Source: Brevibacterium picturae (lineage in GTDB: Bacteria > Actinomycetota > Actinomycetes > Actinomycetales > Brevibacteriaceae). Taken from it: DNA of 64,000 bases. A program made the translations under genes and the position numbers. The notes under the pieces are model-generated. The model saw nothing but the letters and a program-made list of their open reading frames with translations, was not told where the DNA came from and did no database searches. The stretch spans positions 3,534,001 through 3,598,000 of the forward strand of contig NZ_LT629739.1 of NCBI RefSeq assembly GCF_900105045.1, given 5' to 3'. This document shows positions 15,778 through 25,677 of this stretch, in pieces (position 1 is the stretch's first letter; each line of letters opens with the position of its first letter).

Positions 15778-16413
15778 TCAGCGCTGGTACCCAGTCGAGA
15801 AATTCGACCAGGCATGGTGGAAGAGTCGAACGACCTCGTCCTCGCTGAGGCCCTGGACTCCGGGTAGAAGAAGGAACGGCTGGTCGAAGCGCAGGTACGG
15901 GCGGGGACCGACTCGCAGCTGCCAATCACCGGTCTGGGTACGCACTCGGGCCTGAGCGCGCTGCGTCAGCGGCATAACGGTGCATCGGCCCCCGATGTCG
16001 TTCTTCACCGGCACATAACGGCGTTCGGGGGCGCGAAGATCTGCCCAGGGTATGGGGCCGATGCCGCGCAGGGAAACTCCGAAAGCATCAAGGCGCACGG
16101 GCAGGTCTTCGGAGCCGATGCGCTCACGCCAGAGCTGGCCCACGCCAAGGAGGAAGAGTCCGACAAGTAGACCCAGCACGGCGAGGAACCCGCCGAGGAT
16201 GATGCTGAGAGCCCAGAATCCGACATCGAGCAGAATGATACCGGTGATGATCAGCACCACTCCAGCTCCGGCACCTGCCAACGAGATTCGGATTGCGCTG
16301 CTTCTCCTCCGTCGCCATCGAGACAGTGGTTCGGACGGTCGCCCGGGCAGCGTCACGCTGCCCTGGAAGTCCAGGCCTTGCAGAATACCGCTCAGCCCGG
16401 TCATCGATTCCAT
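15778..16413 (-). CDS. Putative membrane protein with PH-like cytoplasmic region
   Basis: Protein of about 211 residues, not assigned to a named family. Two adjacent hydrophobic segments (about 40-62 and 66-90, ending LFLLGVGQLW) form a membrane hairpin. The C-terminal 110 residues, with GVSLRGIGPIPWADLRAPERR, resemble the short PH-like domains of small actinobacterial membrane proteins. The start is uncertain: GTG 16419, ATG 16413 and ATG 16404 are in frame without a strong ribosome site. A TATATT at 16424-16429 on this strand could make the transcript nearly leaderless. Confidence 0.65.
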   Translation of the reverse strand: MESMTGLSGILQGLDFQGSVTLPGRPSEPLSRWRRRRSSAIRISLAGAGAGVVLIITGIILLDVGFWALSIILGGFLAVLGLLVGLFLLGVGQLWRERIGSEDLPVRLDAFGVSLRGIGPIPWADLRAPERRYVPVKNDIGGRCTVMPLTQRAQARVRTQTGDWQLRVGPRPYLRFDQPFLLLPGVQGLSEDEVVRLFHHAWSNFSTGYQR

Positions 16414-16452
16414 ACACACAGAATATATCGATGCCCAGCTACTGACGAAGAC

Positions 16453-16493
16453 GAGGGCCGGGCCCGCCCCCTTGGGAGCAGCGCCCGGCCCTC
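16453..16493 (-). terminator. Terminator-like stem-loop after the BCCT gene
   Basis: Perfect 11-bp stem GAGGGCCGGGC (16453-16463) / GCCCGGCCCTC (16483-16493), 23 bp beyond the BCCT stop on the minus strand. Confidence 0.65.
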
Positions 16494-16515
16494 GGCACCG
16501 ATCGAATTGTGAAGA

Positions 16516-18354
16516 TCAGCTCTGGGAGCTGTCCTCACCGTCACCGGCAGAATCCTCAGTTTTCACCGACGACTTCGCATCCGCCTCGGCGTCGGTGTCG
16601 TCTTCTGTGTCTTCGACGGGAATCTCGGAAGTCTCGAGGCCGAAGACCTCACCGTCGTACTCGTCGACGGCCGTAGCCACCGACTGCTCGAGGATGTGAT
16701 CGGCCAGCTGACCCTGAATGATCAGCGGATCCCTCGACAGGTCCTTCCATACAGCCACACAGAGCAGCAACATGACGATGACGAACGGCAACGCCGCCAC
16801 GATCGTGATGTTCTTCAGACCCTCGAGGGCCTCGGCGGGATCCTCGCCCCCTGCCAGGAGCATCACCGCCGCCACAGCACCGGTGGCCACACCCCAGAAG
16901 AGCACGAGGCCCCTGCCGGGCTCCTCCCTGCCGTTGGCCGACAGTGTGCCCATGACGATCGATGCGGAATCGGCGCCCGTGACGAAGAAGATCGCGATGA
17001 GGATGACCGTGACGACCATGAGGATGATGGCGATGACGTTGGGCAGAGGCAGCGCACCGAGGAGGTCGAACAGGATCGTGTCCATGTTGATGTCCGGTTC
17101 TCCGTCAACCATCTTCGCCAAGGCCTTGACCGTGCCTTCGCCGCGCTCAGCGCGTTCCTGGATGCCGATGGCACCGCCGCCGAAGATCGCGAACCAGATG
17201 GTCGAGACCACGGAGGGGACGATGAGGACGCCGAGGACGAACTGACGCACGGTGCGGCCGCGGGAGATGCGGGCGATGAAGAGGCCGACGAAGGGCGACC
17301 ATGAGACCCACCAAGCCCAGTAGAAGACGGTCCACGAGGACAGCCAGGTGTTGACGTCCTGGCCGTTGGCTGCCGTACGGGAGGCCATCTGCGGCAGGTC
17401 CTGGATGAACGAGCCGAGTGAGGAGGGAATGACGTTGAGGATGAACAGCGTGGGGCCGCCGATGAACACGATGAGCGCGACGATGATCGCCAGCACCATG
17501 TTGATGTTCGACAGCCACTGGATGCCCTTCTCGACACCGGACACGGCCGAAGCGACGAAGGCTGCGGTGAGGATGGCGATGATGATGACGAGGATCGGGG
17601 AGGTGACGTCGGACATGACGCCCGCCGATTCGATGCCGCCGCCGATCTGGATCGCGCCGAGGCCGAGTGAGCAGGCCGAGCCGAAGAGAGTGGCGAGGAT
17701 CGCGAGGATGTTGATGACCTTGCCGCCGGCGCCGTTGACGGCACGTTCGCCGAACAGCGGGGTGAACATCGACGAGAACAGCTGGGACCGACCGAGGCGG
17801 AAGGAGCCGTAGGCGACGCCGAGGCCGACGATCGCGTACATCGCCCAGGGGTACAGCGTCCAGTGGAAGAGGGTGGTGCCCATCGACGTGCCCATCGCCT
17901 CGGCAGTGGAGCCGTCGACGGTGTTCGGTGGGGGAGACATGTAGAAGAACAGGGGCTCACCGACGGCGGAGAACACCAGACCGATGCCCATGCCGGTGGC
18001 GAACATCATCGAGATCCACGATGAGGTCTTGAACTGCGGCTTCTCGTCGTCCCTGCCCAGCGGGATTCGCCCGAACTTGGACATGGCAACGACGATGACG
18101 AAGATCGTGAAGATCGTGGCGGCGATGACGAAGAGCCAGCCGAAATTGTTCATGACGCCGTTGAGCAGGGTCCCTGCCACGGATCCGAGGCTCTCCGGGG
18201 AGAGGAAGCCCCAGACGACGAATCCGACGGCGAGGACGCCGGCCGTGAAGAACACCACTTTGTCGACGCCCTTGCGGATGAGTGGCCTCTGTCTGGTGGT
18301 CGGATTCTTCAGGTGCCGTATCAGCTCCTGAGTCCTAGTGGTTTCACTGCTCAT
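16516..18354 (-). CDS. BCCT-family betaine/choline/carnitine transporter
   Basis: Sodium- or proton-coupled osmolyte importer of about 612 residues with 12 helices. The family substrate-site signature is present as WTVFYWAWWVSWSPFVGLF, and the ATGMGIGLVFSAVGEPLFF region carries the Gly-rich TM3 motif. The C-terminal 70 residues are strongly acidic (VEDTEDDTDAEADAK), a position where BetP-type carriers have an osmosensing tail, although that tail is basic in BetP. The start at 18354 (MSSETT) was chosen for a usual N-terminus; an in-frame extension to 18504 exists and no ribosome site decides it. Along with the EhuBCD importer it points to salt adaptation. Confidence 0.9.
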   Translation of the reverse strand: MSSETTRTQELIRHLKNPTTRQRPLIRKGVDKVVFFTAGVLAVGFVVWGFLSPESLGSVAGTLLNGVMNNFGWLFVIAATIFTIFVIVVAMSKFGRIPLGRDDEKPQFKTSSWISMMFATGMGIGLVFSAVGEPLFFYMSPPPNTVDGSTAEAMGTSMGTTLFHWTLYPWAMYAIVGLGVAYGSFRLGRSQLFSSMFTPLFGERAVNGAGGKVINILAILATLFGSACSLGLGAIQIGGGIESAGVMSDVTSPILVIIIAILTAAFVASAVSGVEKGIQWLSNINMVLAIIVALIVFIGGPTLFILNVIPSSLGSFIQDLPQMASRTAANGQDVNTWLSSWTVFYWAWWVSWSPFVGLFIARISRGRTVRQFVLGVLIVPSVVSTIWFAIFGGGAIGIQERAERGEGTVKALAKMVDGEPDINMDTILFDLLGALPLPNVIAIILMVVTVILIAIFFVTGADSASIVMGTLSANGREEPGRGLVLFWGVATGAVAAVMLLAGGEDPAEALEGLKNITIVAALPFVIVMLLLCVAVWKDLSRDPLIIQGQLADHILEQSVATAVDEYDGEVFGLETSEIPVEDTEDDTDAEADAKSSVKTEDSAGDGEDSSQS

Positions 18355-18584
18355 GGGATGCTTGCCGGTCGGTCCGGCCGCAGCTGCTTCGCGGTCGGTC
18401 GGGATCGGCGCTCCTTCCTGTACATGGACGGCATTGAATATCATCGGGCGGGACCGGGCACTCACTCCGAAACAACCCGAATCGACAGACTGCTGTCGGT
18501 TCAATCCAAGGATATTCTCAGCTGAGATGCGATGCGAGGCTTGATCTCGTCGGCGCGGGGAGGAATCTGCCCGGGCACGGTCAA

Positions 18585-18608
18585 GGCCCCGTCGCGAACG
18601 ACGGGGCC
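18585..18608 (-). terminator. Terminator of tRNA-Asn
   Basis: Perfect 10-bp stem GGCCCCGTCG / CGACGGGGCC with a 4-base loop, 8 bp beyond the tRNA 3' end on the minus strand. Confidence 0.7.
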
Positions 18609-18616
18609 CTGATCGG

Positions 18617-18689
18617 CTCCCCCGGCTGGGCTCGAACCAGCGACCCTTCGATTAACAGTCGAATGCTCTGCCAACTGAGCTACGGAGGA
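18617..18689 (-). tRNA. tRNA-Asn (GTT)
   Basis: Folds as a 73-base cloverleaf. The acceptor stem TCCTCCG/CGGGGGA contains one T-G pair. The D arm is GCTC-AGTTGGCA-GAGC, the anticodon loop CTGTTAA gives GTT, and the T arm is GCTGG-TTCGAGC-CCAGC. The discriminator is G; a full CCA is not encoded. It is divergent from smc. Confidence 0.96.
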
Positions 18690-18775
18690 AAGGCACCGAT
18701 TCCGGCGCACGAGGAGACACTCTATCAAAAGATTCGAGAATTGCAGGAACTGCTTCAGGATATGCTGGGTGGACA

Positions 18776-21700
18776 ATGCATCTCAAAAGCCTGACCCTGC
18801 GAGGATTCAAGTCCTTTGCCTCGGCGACGACTCTCCGATTCGAGCCGGGCATCACCTGCGTTGTCGGCCCCAACGGCTCCGGCAAGTCCAATGTCGTCGA
18901 CGCGCTGTCCTGGGTGATGGGAGAGCAGGGCGCGAAGAATCTGCGCGGCGGAAAGATGGACGATGTCATCTTCGCCGGAACCTCCAAACGACAGGCCCTG
19001 GGCCGCGCCGAGGTGACCCTGACCATCGACAACACCGACGGAGCCATCCCCGTCGACTACACCGAGGTCACGATTTCGCGCACCCTGTTCCGTACCGGGG
19101 GCAGCGAATACGCCGTCAACGGCACACCAGCCCGACTGCTTGACATCCAAGAGCTGCTCAACGACTCGGGCCTGGGCAAGGAGATGCACGTCATCGTGGG
19201 GCAGGGGCGTCTCGACGCAATCCTGCATGCCGATCCGATCGAACGCCGCAGCTTCATCGAAGAGGCCGCCGGCGTCCTCAAGCATCGCAGGCGCAAGGAC
19301 AAGGCCGTCCGCAAGCTCACCGGTCTGCAGACGAACCTCGACCGCCTCTCCGATCTGAGAACAGAGCTCAACCGCCAGCTGGGCCCTCTCGGGCGCCAGG
19401 CCGAGGCCGCACAGAAGGCCGCCACCGTCCAAGCCACTTTGCGCGATGCCACGGCACGACTCCTGGCCGATGACACCGTGCGCGTGCAGGCATCATTGGC
19501 AGCGACTGCCGGAGCCGAGGGAGAAGACGGCGCCGACCGCATCGGCGACCTCGAACATCGCCGATCCCGGGCCGAGCAGCGCCTGCAGGAGATCGAGACA
19601 CGGCTGGGCGCCCTCGATGCCGAGCTTGAGGACCTACGGACTGCGGAATCACGGACGCAGACCCAGATCGTGCGTGCCAAAGGAATCGCCCAGCGCGCTG
19701 AGGACAAGCGCTCGCACCTGCTCTCTGAGGTGGCGAGCCTGGGCCGGCGGGAATCGAAGTCTCCGGAGGAGCTGAGGTCCCAGGCAGAGCATCACAAGGA
19801 GGAGCTCGGCGTCGCGGAGGAAGCCAAGGACGAGTCCGCGGCAGCACTGGACCGCAGCCAGATGCGCAAGGAAGAGCTCGCCCTGGCGCTGAAGAAAGCC
19901 GAAGACGAGGTCAAGGCGGCTCAGCTGGCCATCACCGAGGCGATCAAGAACAGGTCGGCCCTGCAGTCGAAGTCATCCCAGGCGCGCGAGCGCATCAGCG
20001 ACCTCACCGCCCGGATCGAAGCCAATCGGGCAGAGATCGACACCGCGTCGGACCGCATCGCCGAACGCAGCGAGGAACTGAGCACTGCGGAGGCAGCCGT
20101 CGAAGGTGTCGAAGCCGGAGAGAGCGAACTCGACACGAAATACGAATCCGCCAAGGACGCTGAGACCAGGCTGGAGACCGAACTCGAAGAACTCCGAGCG
20201 CAGAGGGCACAGACCGCTTCCGAACTCGCCTCGGCCGAGGCCCGGGCGGAGGCGCTGTCTCTCGGCACCGCCTTGGAAGCCGACCTCGAAGACATCGTCA
20301 ACGCCGATCTGCCGGGTGTCGGCTCGGCCGTGACCGAACGGCTGAACGTGGCCAACGGATTCGAGATGGCTGTGGCGGCAGCCCTGTCGAACACGGTTGC
20401 CGGTGTGCTCGTCGACTCCGGGCAGGTGGCATTGGCCGTGCTCGACCACCTCGGCGAGGAGACGAACGTCCACCTCACAATCCCCGCAGGAGCGACCTCC
20501 GGTGCAAGTGCAGGCAAGGGCGCGAACTCGTCGACCACGACGGGCGCTGCGACGAGGGCACTGCCCACCCTCGACTCGGCGACCGGGGATGAGTCGAGGG
20601 TGCGGTGGCTGACCGATGTCGTCAGCAGCGACGTTCCCGAACTCGAGACGCTGCTGAACTCTGCTCTGAACTCGGTCGTGTGCGTTGACGACGCCGGGAG
20701 CGCGCTGTCCCTCATCGGCTCCCATCCCGACCTGACCGCGGTCACCGTCCATGGTGAGATCCTCACCGCAACTCGGGTCAGCCGGGCCCGCACCGCCTCG
20801 GGCACCCGCCTGGCCTCACAGACCGCCCTCGAAGACACCCGCTCCTCCATCACCGAACTGCAGACGGCTCTGAGCGACTGCGACTCGAAGATCGACCAGG
20901 TGACGGCGAAGCTCGGCGAGGCGAAGACAGCTGCCGCCGCGGCCCTGGAGAAGCTGCACTCCTCGGATGCGGCGATCATGGCCGCTGGGGAAGAGGTCTC
21001 GCGGATCACGGGCGACATCACCACAGCCCAGACCCGCCTGCAGAGGGCCAAGGACAATGAGGTGGAACTCGCGGCACGACTGGAGACCGCCGAACGTGAG
21101 GCCCGCACGGCCGAATCGGCCCTGGCCGGTGCCGACGACGTCGAAGAGGTCGTCGACACCACCAGCCGGGACGAACTCAGCCGGCAGGTGTCCCAGTCCT
21201 CCGAGGACGTCATCGAAACCCGGATCAGCCACAAGGCGGCCACGGACCGGGCACGATTCCTCTCCGACCGGGTCGACTCCCTGCTGCGCCAGGCAACTGC
21301 GGAGGAGGCCGCGCGCGAGCAGACCCAGCGGATGATCACTCGGAAGAACCGATCAGCCGCCTCGGCGCTGCTCATCGCAGAAACCGCGCAGACCGCGACC
21401 GCAGTCGCGGAGACGACGGTGAGCGAACTCGGCGCCCAGATCCAGGTCCTCGTCGACGAGCGCGGGCAGCTGCGCGCGGAGAAGGGCCACCTCGGCGAGG
21501 AACTGGGCACCACCCGCACAGAACTGCAGCGGCTCAAGGACGCCGCGGCCGAAGCCGAACTGGCGAAGGAGCGGTTCCGACTCAAACTCGAGGAGATCGG
21601 GAACCGGGCAGAAGAGGAGACCGGACTCGGGCTCGAACGACTCGTCGAGCTCTACGGCCCCCACACTCCCGTTCCCGCATTCGACGACGATGAGGAGGAA

Positions 21701-22357
21701 CGCCCCTATGTACGGGCCGAGGTCGAAAAGCGGCGCAAGCAGGCAAGCGCCGCGCTCAAACGCATCGGAACGGTCAACCCGCTGGCGCTCGAGGAGTACG
21801 AGGCGCTCAAGGAGAGGCATCAGTTCCTGGAAAAGCAGATCACCGACATCGAGTCCTCGAGGAAGGATCTGATGAAGCTCGTCGAGGAGGTCGACCGGCA
21901 CGTCGAACGGGTCTTCTCCGAAGCCTATGCAGACACCGCGAAGGAGTTCGAACACATCTTCTCCCGGCTCTTCCCCGGCGGTGAGGGCTCACTGAGTCTG
22001 ACCGATCCGGGTGACATGCTGACCACCGGAGTCGACGTCCACGCCCGACCGGCAGGCAAGAAGGTCAAACGCCTGTCCCTGCTCTCCGGTGGGGAGAGGT
22101 CACTGGTCGCCGTCGCCATGCTGGTGGCGATCTTCAAGGCCCGCCCCAGCCCGTTCTACGTCATGGACGAGGTCGAAGCGGCACTCGACGATCTCAACCT
22201 GTCCCGCCTGCTGACGGTGTTCGAGGAGCTGCAGGACTCGTCCCAGCTCATCGTCATCACCCACCAGAAGCGAACGATGGAGATCGCCGACGCACTCTAC
22301 GGGGTCACGATGCACGGGGACGGTGTGTCGAAGGTCATTTCGCAGCGGATCCCGTGA
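18776..22357 (+). CDS. smc: Chromosome segregation protein SMC
   Basis: Condensin ATPase of 1193 residues that organises and segregates the chromosome. The N-terminal head has Walker A GPNGSGKS (31-38) and the Q-loop region VIVGQGRLDAIL. Two long coiled coils flank a hinge around residues 505-665 (DLPGVGSAVTERLNVANGFE at its start). The C-terminal head has the signature LSGGERSLVAVAML and Walker B FYVMDEVEAALDD. Length is normal. ATG 18776 is preceded by a weak GGTGGAC. It normally follows rnc-mutM; here the mer block, BCCT gene and tRNA intervene. Confidence 0.97.
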   Translation: MHLKSLTLRGFKSFASATTLRFEPGITCVVGPNGSGKSNVVDALSWVMGEQGAKNLRGGKMDDVIFAGTSKRQALGRAEVTLTIDNTDGAIPVDYTEVTISRTLFRTGGSEYAVNGTPARLLDIQELLNDSGLGKEMHVIVGQGRLDAILHADPIERRSFIEEAAGVLKHRRRKDKAVRKLTGLQTNLDRLSDLRTELNRQLGPLGRQAEAAQKAATVQATLRDATARLLADDTVRVQASLAATAGAEGEDGADRIGDLEHRRSRAEQRLQEIETRLGALDAELEDLRTAESRTQTQIVRAKGIAQRAEDKRSHLLSEVASLGRRESKSPEELRSQAEHHKEELGVAEEAKDESAAALDRSQMRKEELALALKKAEDEVKAAQLAITEAIKNRSALQSKSSQARERISDLTARIEANRAEIDTASDRIAERSEELSTAEAAVEGVEAGESELDTKYESAKDAETRLETELEELRAQRAQTASELASAEARAEALSLGTALEADLEDIVNADLPGVGSAVTERLNVANGFEMAVAAALSNTVAGVLVDSGQVALAVLDHLGEETNVHLTIPAGATSGASAGKGANSSTTTGAATRALPTLDSATGDESRVRWLTDVVSSDVPELETLLNSALNSVVCVDDAGSALSLIGSHPDLTAVTVHGEILTATRVSRARTASGTRLASQTALEDTRSSITELQTALSDCDSKIDQVTAKLGEAKTAAAAALEKLHSSDAAIMAAGEEVSRITGDITTAQTRLQRAKDNEVELAARLETAEREARTAESALAGADDVEEVVDTTSRDELSRQVSQSSEDVIETRISHKAATDRARFLSDRVDSLLRQATAEEAAREQTQRMITRKNRSAASALLIAETAQTATAVAETTVSELGAQIQVLVDERGQLRAEKGHLGEELGTTRTELQRLKDAAAEAELAKERFRLKLEEIGNRAEEETGLGLERLVELYGPHTPVPAFDDDEEERPYVRAEVEKRRKQASAALKRIGTVNPLALEEYEALKERHQFLEKQITDIESSRKDLMKLVEEVDRHVERVFSEAYADTAKEFEHIFSRLFPGGEGSLSLTDPGDMLTTGVDVHARPAGKKVKRLSLLSGGERSLVAVAMLVAIFKARPSPFYVMDEVEAALDDLNLSRLLTVFEELQDSSQLIVITHQKRTMEIADALYGVTMHGDGVSKVISQRIP

Positions 22358-22556
22358 TCGGATGGCGACTGCGAGAGGCCGATTCGGCAGAGATGTCCAG
22401 GGGAGTCCCAGGGAATTCTCCAACAGGCTCACGGCCCCGGAGCACAATTGTCGTGGGTTGGGACTATAGACTTGGGGGCAGGGAAGCATTGTCGAAAAGC
22501 TTGAGGAGCGAGACGTCCATGGCCGAGTCGGCTGATTCACGAGGTGACTCGAGAGT

Positions 22557-22958
22557 ATGAATGCAGTACTCGTCGTCATCGTCGGACTCGCCGTTTCGTT
22601 CGCGCTCGCCCTCATCGTCGTGCTCCTCGTCGCGTTGCCGGGGCTGAGGGCCGAAGGGCGCCTGAAGTACTCGTCCGATGTGCAGCGGTTTCGACTGCCG
22701 GGGCAGTGGACCGGCTACGACGATGAGGTCCACGAATTCTTCGGACACGATGACGGCACCTCCCACTTGGCAACTCGGGAACAGGCTGCCGTCACCGCGA
22801 TCCGGGACCATTCCTATGTGCTCAGGCCGCAGCCGCGCCGGCACGCCGCGCCCTCGCTGCTGACGGTGAGGCCGCGAACCCGTCATTGGCAGATCCCGGA
22901 ATCCGGCACCGGGTGGAGGACCACCGCCGGTCTGCTCTTCGGCAGCCGAGGTTCCTGA
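22557..22958 (+). CDS. Small single-pass membrane protein between smc and ftsY
   Basis: Hypothetical protein of 133 residues. Residues 4-28 form one strong membrane helix (VLVVIVGLAVSFALALIVVL). A cytoplasmic portion follows with LKYSSDVQRFRLPGQWTGYD and a basic C-terminal half. A GAGGTG lies about 12 bp before ATG 22557. No domain was recognised. The intergenic stretch from smc is 199 bp. Position beside ftsY is suggestive but gives no function. Confidence 0.6.
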   Translation: MNAVLVVIVGLAVSFALALIVVLLVALPGLRAEGRLKYSSDVQRFRLPGQWTGYDDEVHEFFGHDDGTSHLATREQAAVTAIRDHSYVLRPQPRRHAAPSLLTVRPRTRHWQIPESGTGWRTTAGLLFGSRGS

Positions 22959-23139
22959 CCGGACTACACAACATCAGCACACGTGCCCCGAGACAGCGGG
23001 GCGCATGGGTGCGGGCCGCCGAAGCGCGACAACGGTCTCGAACCGATTCGCGCACCAGAACTGGGACCCCACCCCTGACCAGCGGTCATCGCGTGAGAAC
23101 GTGGGGCCAGCGAAGGTAATCAAAGGAGAACGTACGTCA

Positions 23140-24282
23140 ATGGATCAGCCGATCGTATTGCTCATCGTTGCGGCCATCGTCTTCATTCTGGTCGTCGGGC
23201 TGGGCGTCACCCTGCGCGTCAATGCCAAGAAGAAGGGGCTGAGTGACAAGCGCAGCATCGACGCCGATGTCACCGGCGAGCTCAAGATCGATGACATCTC
23301 CGAGGCGGTCGCCGCGGAGAAGACCGCGACGCGTGGCTCCGAGGTTCCCACCGAACCGGCGAACCGGCTTGTGCGCCTGCGCGAGCGCCTGGCGAAGTCC
23401 AACTCCGGTCTGGGGCGCGGGCTGCTCAGCCTGCTGTCGCGGGAGACTCTCGACGAATCGACGTGGGAGGAGATCGAGGACACTCTCATCCTCGCCGACG
23501 TCGGTGTGGATCCGACCACCGAACTCGTCGACCGGCTGCGCGAACGCGTCAAGGTCCTCGGCACCCGCGAACCCGAAGAGGTCAGGGGACTGCTGCGCGA
23601 GGAGCTCATCAAACTCGTCGATCCCTCCATGGATCGTGAACTTGCCACCGCGGGCACCGACGGCGACCCAGCCGTGATGCTCGTCGTCGGAGTCAACGGT
23701 GCCGGCAAGACGACGACCGTGGGCAAGATCGCCCGTGTGCTCGTCGCTGAAGATCAGAGTGTGCTGCTGGGTGCTGCCGATACGTTCCGTGCCGCGGCCG
23801 CCGAGCAGCTGTCCACCTGGGGCGGCCGGGTCGGCGTGGAGACCGTCCGCGGCGAGGAGGGGGCCGACCCCGCCTCCGTGGCTTACTCCGCCGTCGAACG
23901 CGGCAAGGAAGACGGCACCGACGTCGTGCTCATCGATACGGCCGGACGCCTGCAGAACAAGATCGGCTTGATGGACGAACTCGGCAAGGTCAAGCGGGTG
24001 GCCACACGCCCTCTGGGCGAAGGACACGAGATCGACGAGGTGCTCCTCGTCCTCGACGCCACGACCGGGCAGAACGGAATGCAGCAGGCCAAGGTCTTCG
24101 CCGAGGCGGTCAATATCACCGGCATCGTGCTGACCAAACTCGACGGTACGGCCAAGGGCGGAATCGTCGTCGCCGTCCAGCGTGAGCTCGGGGTTCCGGT
24201 CAAGCTCATCGGCCTCGGCGAGGGTGCCGACGATCTGGCGCCGTTCACGGCAGAAGGTTTCGTCGACGCCCTGCTCGACTGA
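23140..24282 (+). CDS. ftsY: Signal recognition particle receptor FtsY
   Basis: SRP receptor GTPase that docks ribosome-SRP complexes at the membrane. The 380 residues begin with a true membrane helix (residues 3-25), the actinobacterial form, then a short charged linker. The N domain is around LARGLLSLLSRETLDE-like sequence at about residue 95, and the G domain has GVNGAGKTTTVGK, DTFRAAAAEQL, DTAGRLQNK and TKLDGTAKGG. ATG 23140 follows AAAGGAGAA. It works with Ffh, encoded 1.5 kb downstream. Confidence 0.97.
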   Translation: MDQPIVLLIVAAIVFILVVGLGVTLRVNAKKKGLSDKRSIDADVTGELKIDDISEAVAAEKTATRGSEVPTEPANRLVRLRERLAKSNSGLGRGLLSLLSRETLDESTWEEIEDTLILADVGVDPTTELVDRLRERVKVLGTREPEEVRGLLREELIKLVDPSMDRELATAGTDGDPAVMLVVGVNGAGKTTTVGKIARVLVAEDQSVLLGAADTFRAAAAEQLSTWGGRVGVETVRGEEGADPASVAYSAVERGKEDGTDVVLIDTAGRLQNKIGLMDELGKVKRVATRPLGEGHEIDEVLLVLDATTGQNGMQQAKVFAEAVNITGIVLTKLDGTAKGGIVVAVQRELGVPVKLIGLGEGADDLAPFTAEGFVDALLD

Positions 24283-24310
24283 CCGTAATTTTCAGCGTGA
24301 GAGCGCCTGT

Positions 24311-24326
24311 GTCACATACTGGAAAC
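24311..24326 (+). promoter_or_regulatory. GlnR-type box upstream of amtB
   Basis: GTCAC-N6-GAAAC matches the recalled actinobacterial GlnR consensus gTnAC-n6-GaAAC at every defined base. A weaker GTCAC-N6-GTTCC follows about 54 bp later. Located 88 bp before the amtB start, where nitrogen-limitation activation is expected. Confidence 0.5.
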
Positions 24327-24413
24327 ATGATCGACTCACCGGTGTGACATCCGTCATGGACACTGTCACTGTTCGGTTCCAACCGGAGCCGACAGAGACG
24401 TGAAAGAGACGAC

Positions 24414-25634
24414 ATGGAACTCGACGCAGTGAATGTTTGGATGATGGTCGCGGCCGGCCTGGTCCTGCTCATGACCCCCGGTGTGGCCTTCTTCTACGGC
24501 GGCATGACCCGAATCACCTCGAGCATCAACATGATGATGATGGTGTTCTCGGCAATGGCGATGGGCGGGCTCGTCTGGGTCCTCTTCGGATACGGACTGA
24601 GCTCAGGGGACTCCGTGCTGGGGATCGTCGGCAACCCGCTGTCCCAGATCGGCCTCGCCGACGCAGTCGCCAACGAACCCGAAGCTCTCATCTCCATCGG
24701 CTACGGCTCCACCTTCGCGATGATCGCGATCGCACTCATCGCCGGTGCCGTCGCTGATCGGGCGAAGTTCTCCACCTGGCTGGTCTTCGCCGGGCTGTGG
24801 GTCACCTTGGTGTACTGCCCTCTGGCCTTCATGGTCTGGGGCGACGGACTGCTCAGCGAGTCGGGTGTGATCGGCAGCGCCTTCGGGCCCGCGATCGACT
24901 TCGCCGGCGGAACGGTCGTGCACATCAACGCGGGAATCTCCGCTCTCGTGCTCGTCGTCGTCATGGGCCGCCGGGCCCGCTATTCGACACCGCACAAACC
25001 CCACAACATTCCGATCACCGTTCTCGGTGCGGCGCTGCTGTGGTTCGGCTGGTTCGGATTCAACGGTGGAGCCGCCTCGACGATCGAGCAGGCCGGACTG
25101 ATCTGGGTCAACACTCTGGCCGCCCCTGCCGCCGGAATGATCACCTGGATCGCAACCGAGCGGATACGGGCGACTCGCCCCAGCAGCATCGGCAGCGTCT
25201 CCGGCGCGATCGCCGGTCTCGTGGCCATCACCCCCGCCTGTGCGAACGTCGAACCGTACGCGGCGATCATCATCGGAATCGCAGCTGGTGCGGGAGCCGT
25301 GCTCGCTGTGGAGGCGAAGAACCGCCTCCGCTACGACGATGCTCTCGACGTCGTCGGCGTCCACCTCGTCGCCGGTGTCATCGGCACCGTGATGATCGGA
25401 CTCTTCGCGGTCCCGAGTGCAGACTCGGCCGCCGGGCTCTTCCACGGTGGAGGACTCGGGCTCCTCGTGTCGCAGATCGTGGCCACGGTCGTGGCCCTGA
25501 TCTACGCCGGAGTCGTGACCCTGGTGATCGCTCTCGTCCTGCGGAAGGCCATGGGGCTGCGCATCGACCCCAGAGACGAGCTGGCGGGCATCGATGCCTT
25601 CGAACACGCGGAGCAGGCCTATTCGTTCCGCTGA
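24414..25634 (+). CDS. amtB: Ammonium transporter
   Basis: Amt/MEP/Rh channel for ammonium, 406 residues, 11 helices. Family landmarks are GVAFFYGGMTR near the N-terminus, the signature region DFAGGTVVHINAGISALVL with the first pore His, and GVHLVAGVIGTVMIGLF with the second. ATG 24414 is preceded by GAAAGAGACGAC. No glnK or glnD follows, unlike the common amtB-glnK-glnD operon; the next gene is ffh on its own transcript. Confidence 0.95.
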   Translation: MELDAVNVWMMVAAGLVLLMTPGVAFFYGGMTRITSSINMMMMVFSAMAMGGLVWVLFGYGLSSGDSVLGIVGNPLSQIGLADAVANEPEALISIGYGSTFAMIAIALIAGAVADRAKFSTWLVFAGLWVTLVYCPLAFMVWGDGLLSESGVIGSAFGPAIDFAGGTVVHINAGISALVLVVVMGRRARYSTPHKPHNIPITVLGAALLWFGWFGFNGGAASTIEQAGLIWVNTLAAPAAGMITWIATERIRATRPSSIGSVSGAIAGLVAITPACANVEPYAAIIIGIAAGAGAVLAVEAKNRLRYDDALDVVGVHLVAGVIGTVMIGLFAVPSADSAAGLFHGGGLGLLVSQIVATVVALIYAGVVTLVIALVLRKAMGLRIDPRDELAGIDAFEHAEQAYSFR

Positions 25635-25660
25635 ATCCCGAAATCTCTCGCCAAGGGGCC

Positions 25661-25677
25661 GGCCGGTGTCACCGGCC
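25661..25677 (+). terminator. Compact stem-loop after amtB
   Basis: GGCCGGTG-T-CACCGGCC palindrome 27 bp after the amtB stop; the folded form would have a 6-bp stem and 5-base loop. No T-run. Confidence 0.45.

Noticed and set aside
18617..18689. tRNA-Asn as an integration site for the mer block
   Set aside because: The tRNA is intact, no second copy of its 3' end was noticed, and BCCT and other native-looking genes separate it from the block. The mutM junctions explain the boundaries better.
19921..21585. Long minus-strand open frame inside smc
   Set aside because: Ser/Ala-rich product antisense to the SMC coiled coil; a by-product of high GC, not a gene.
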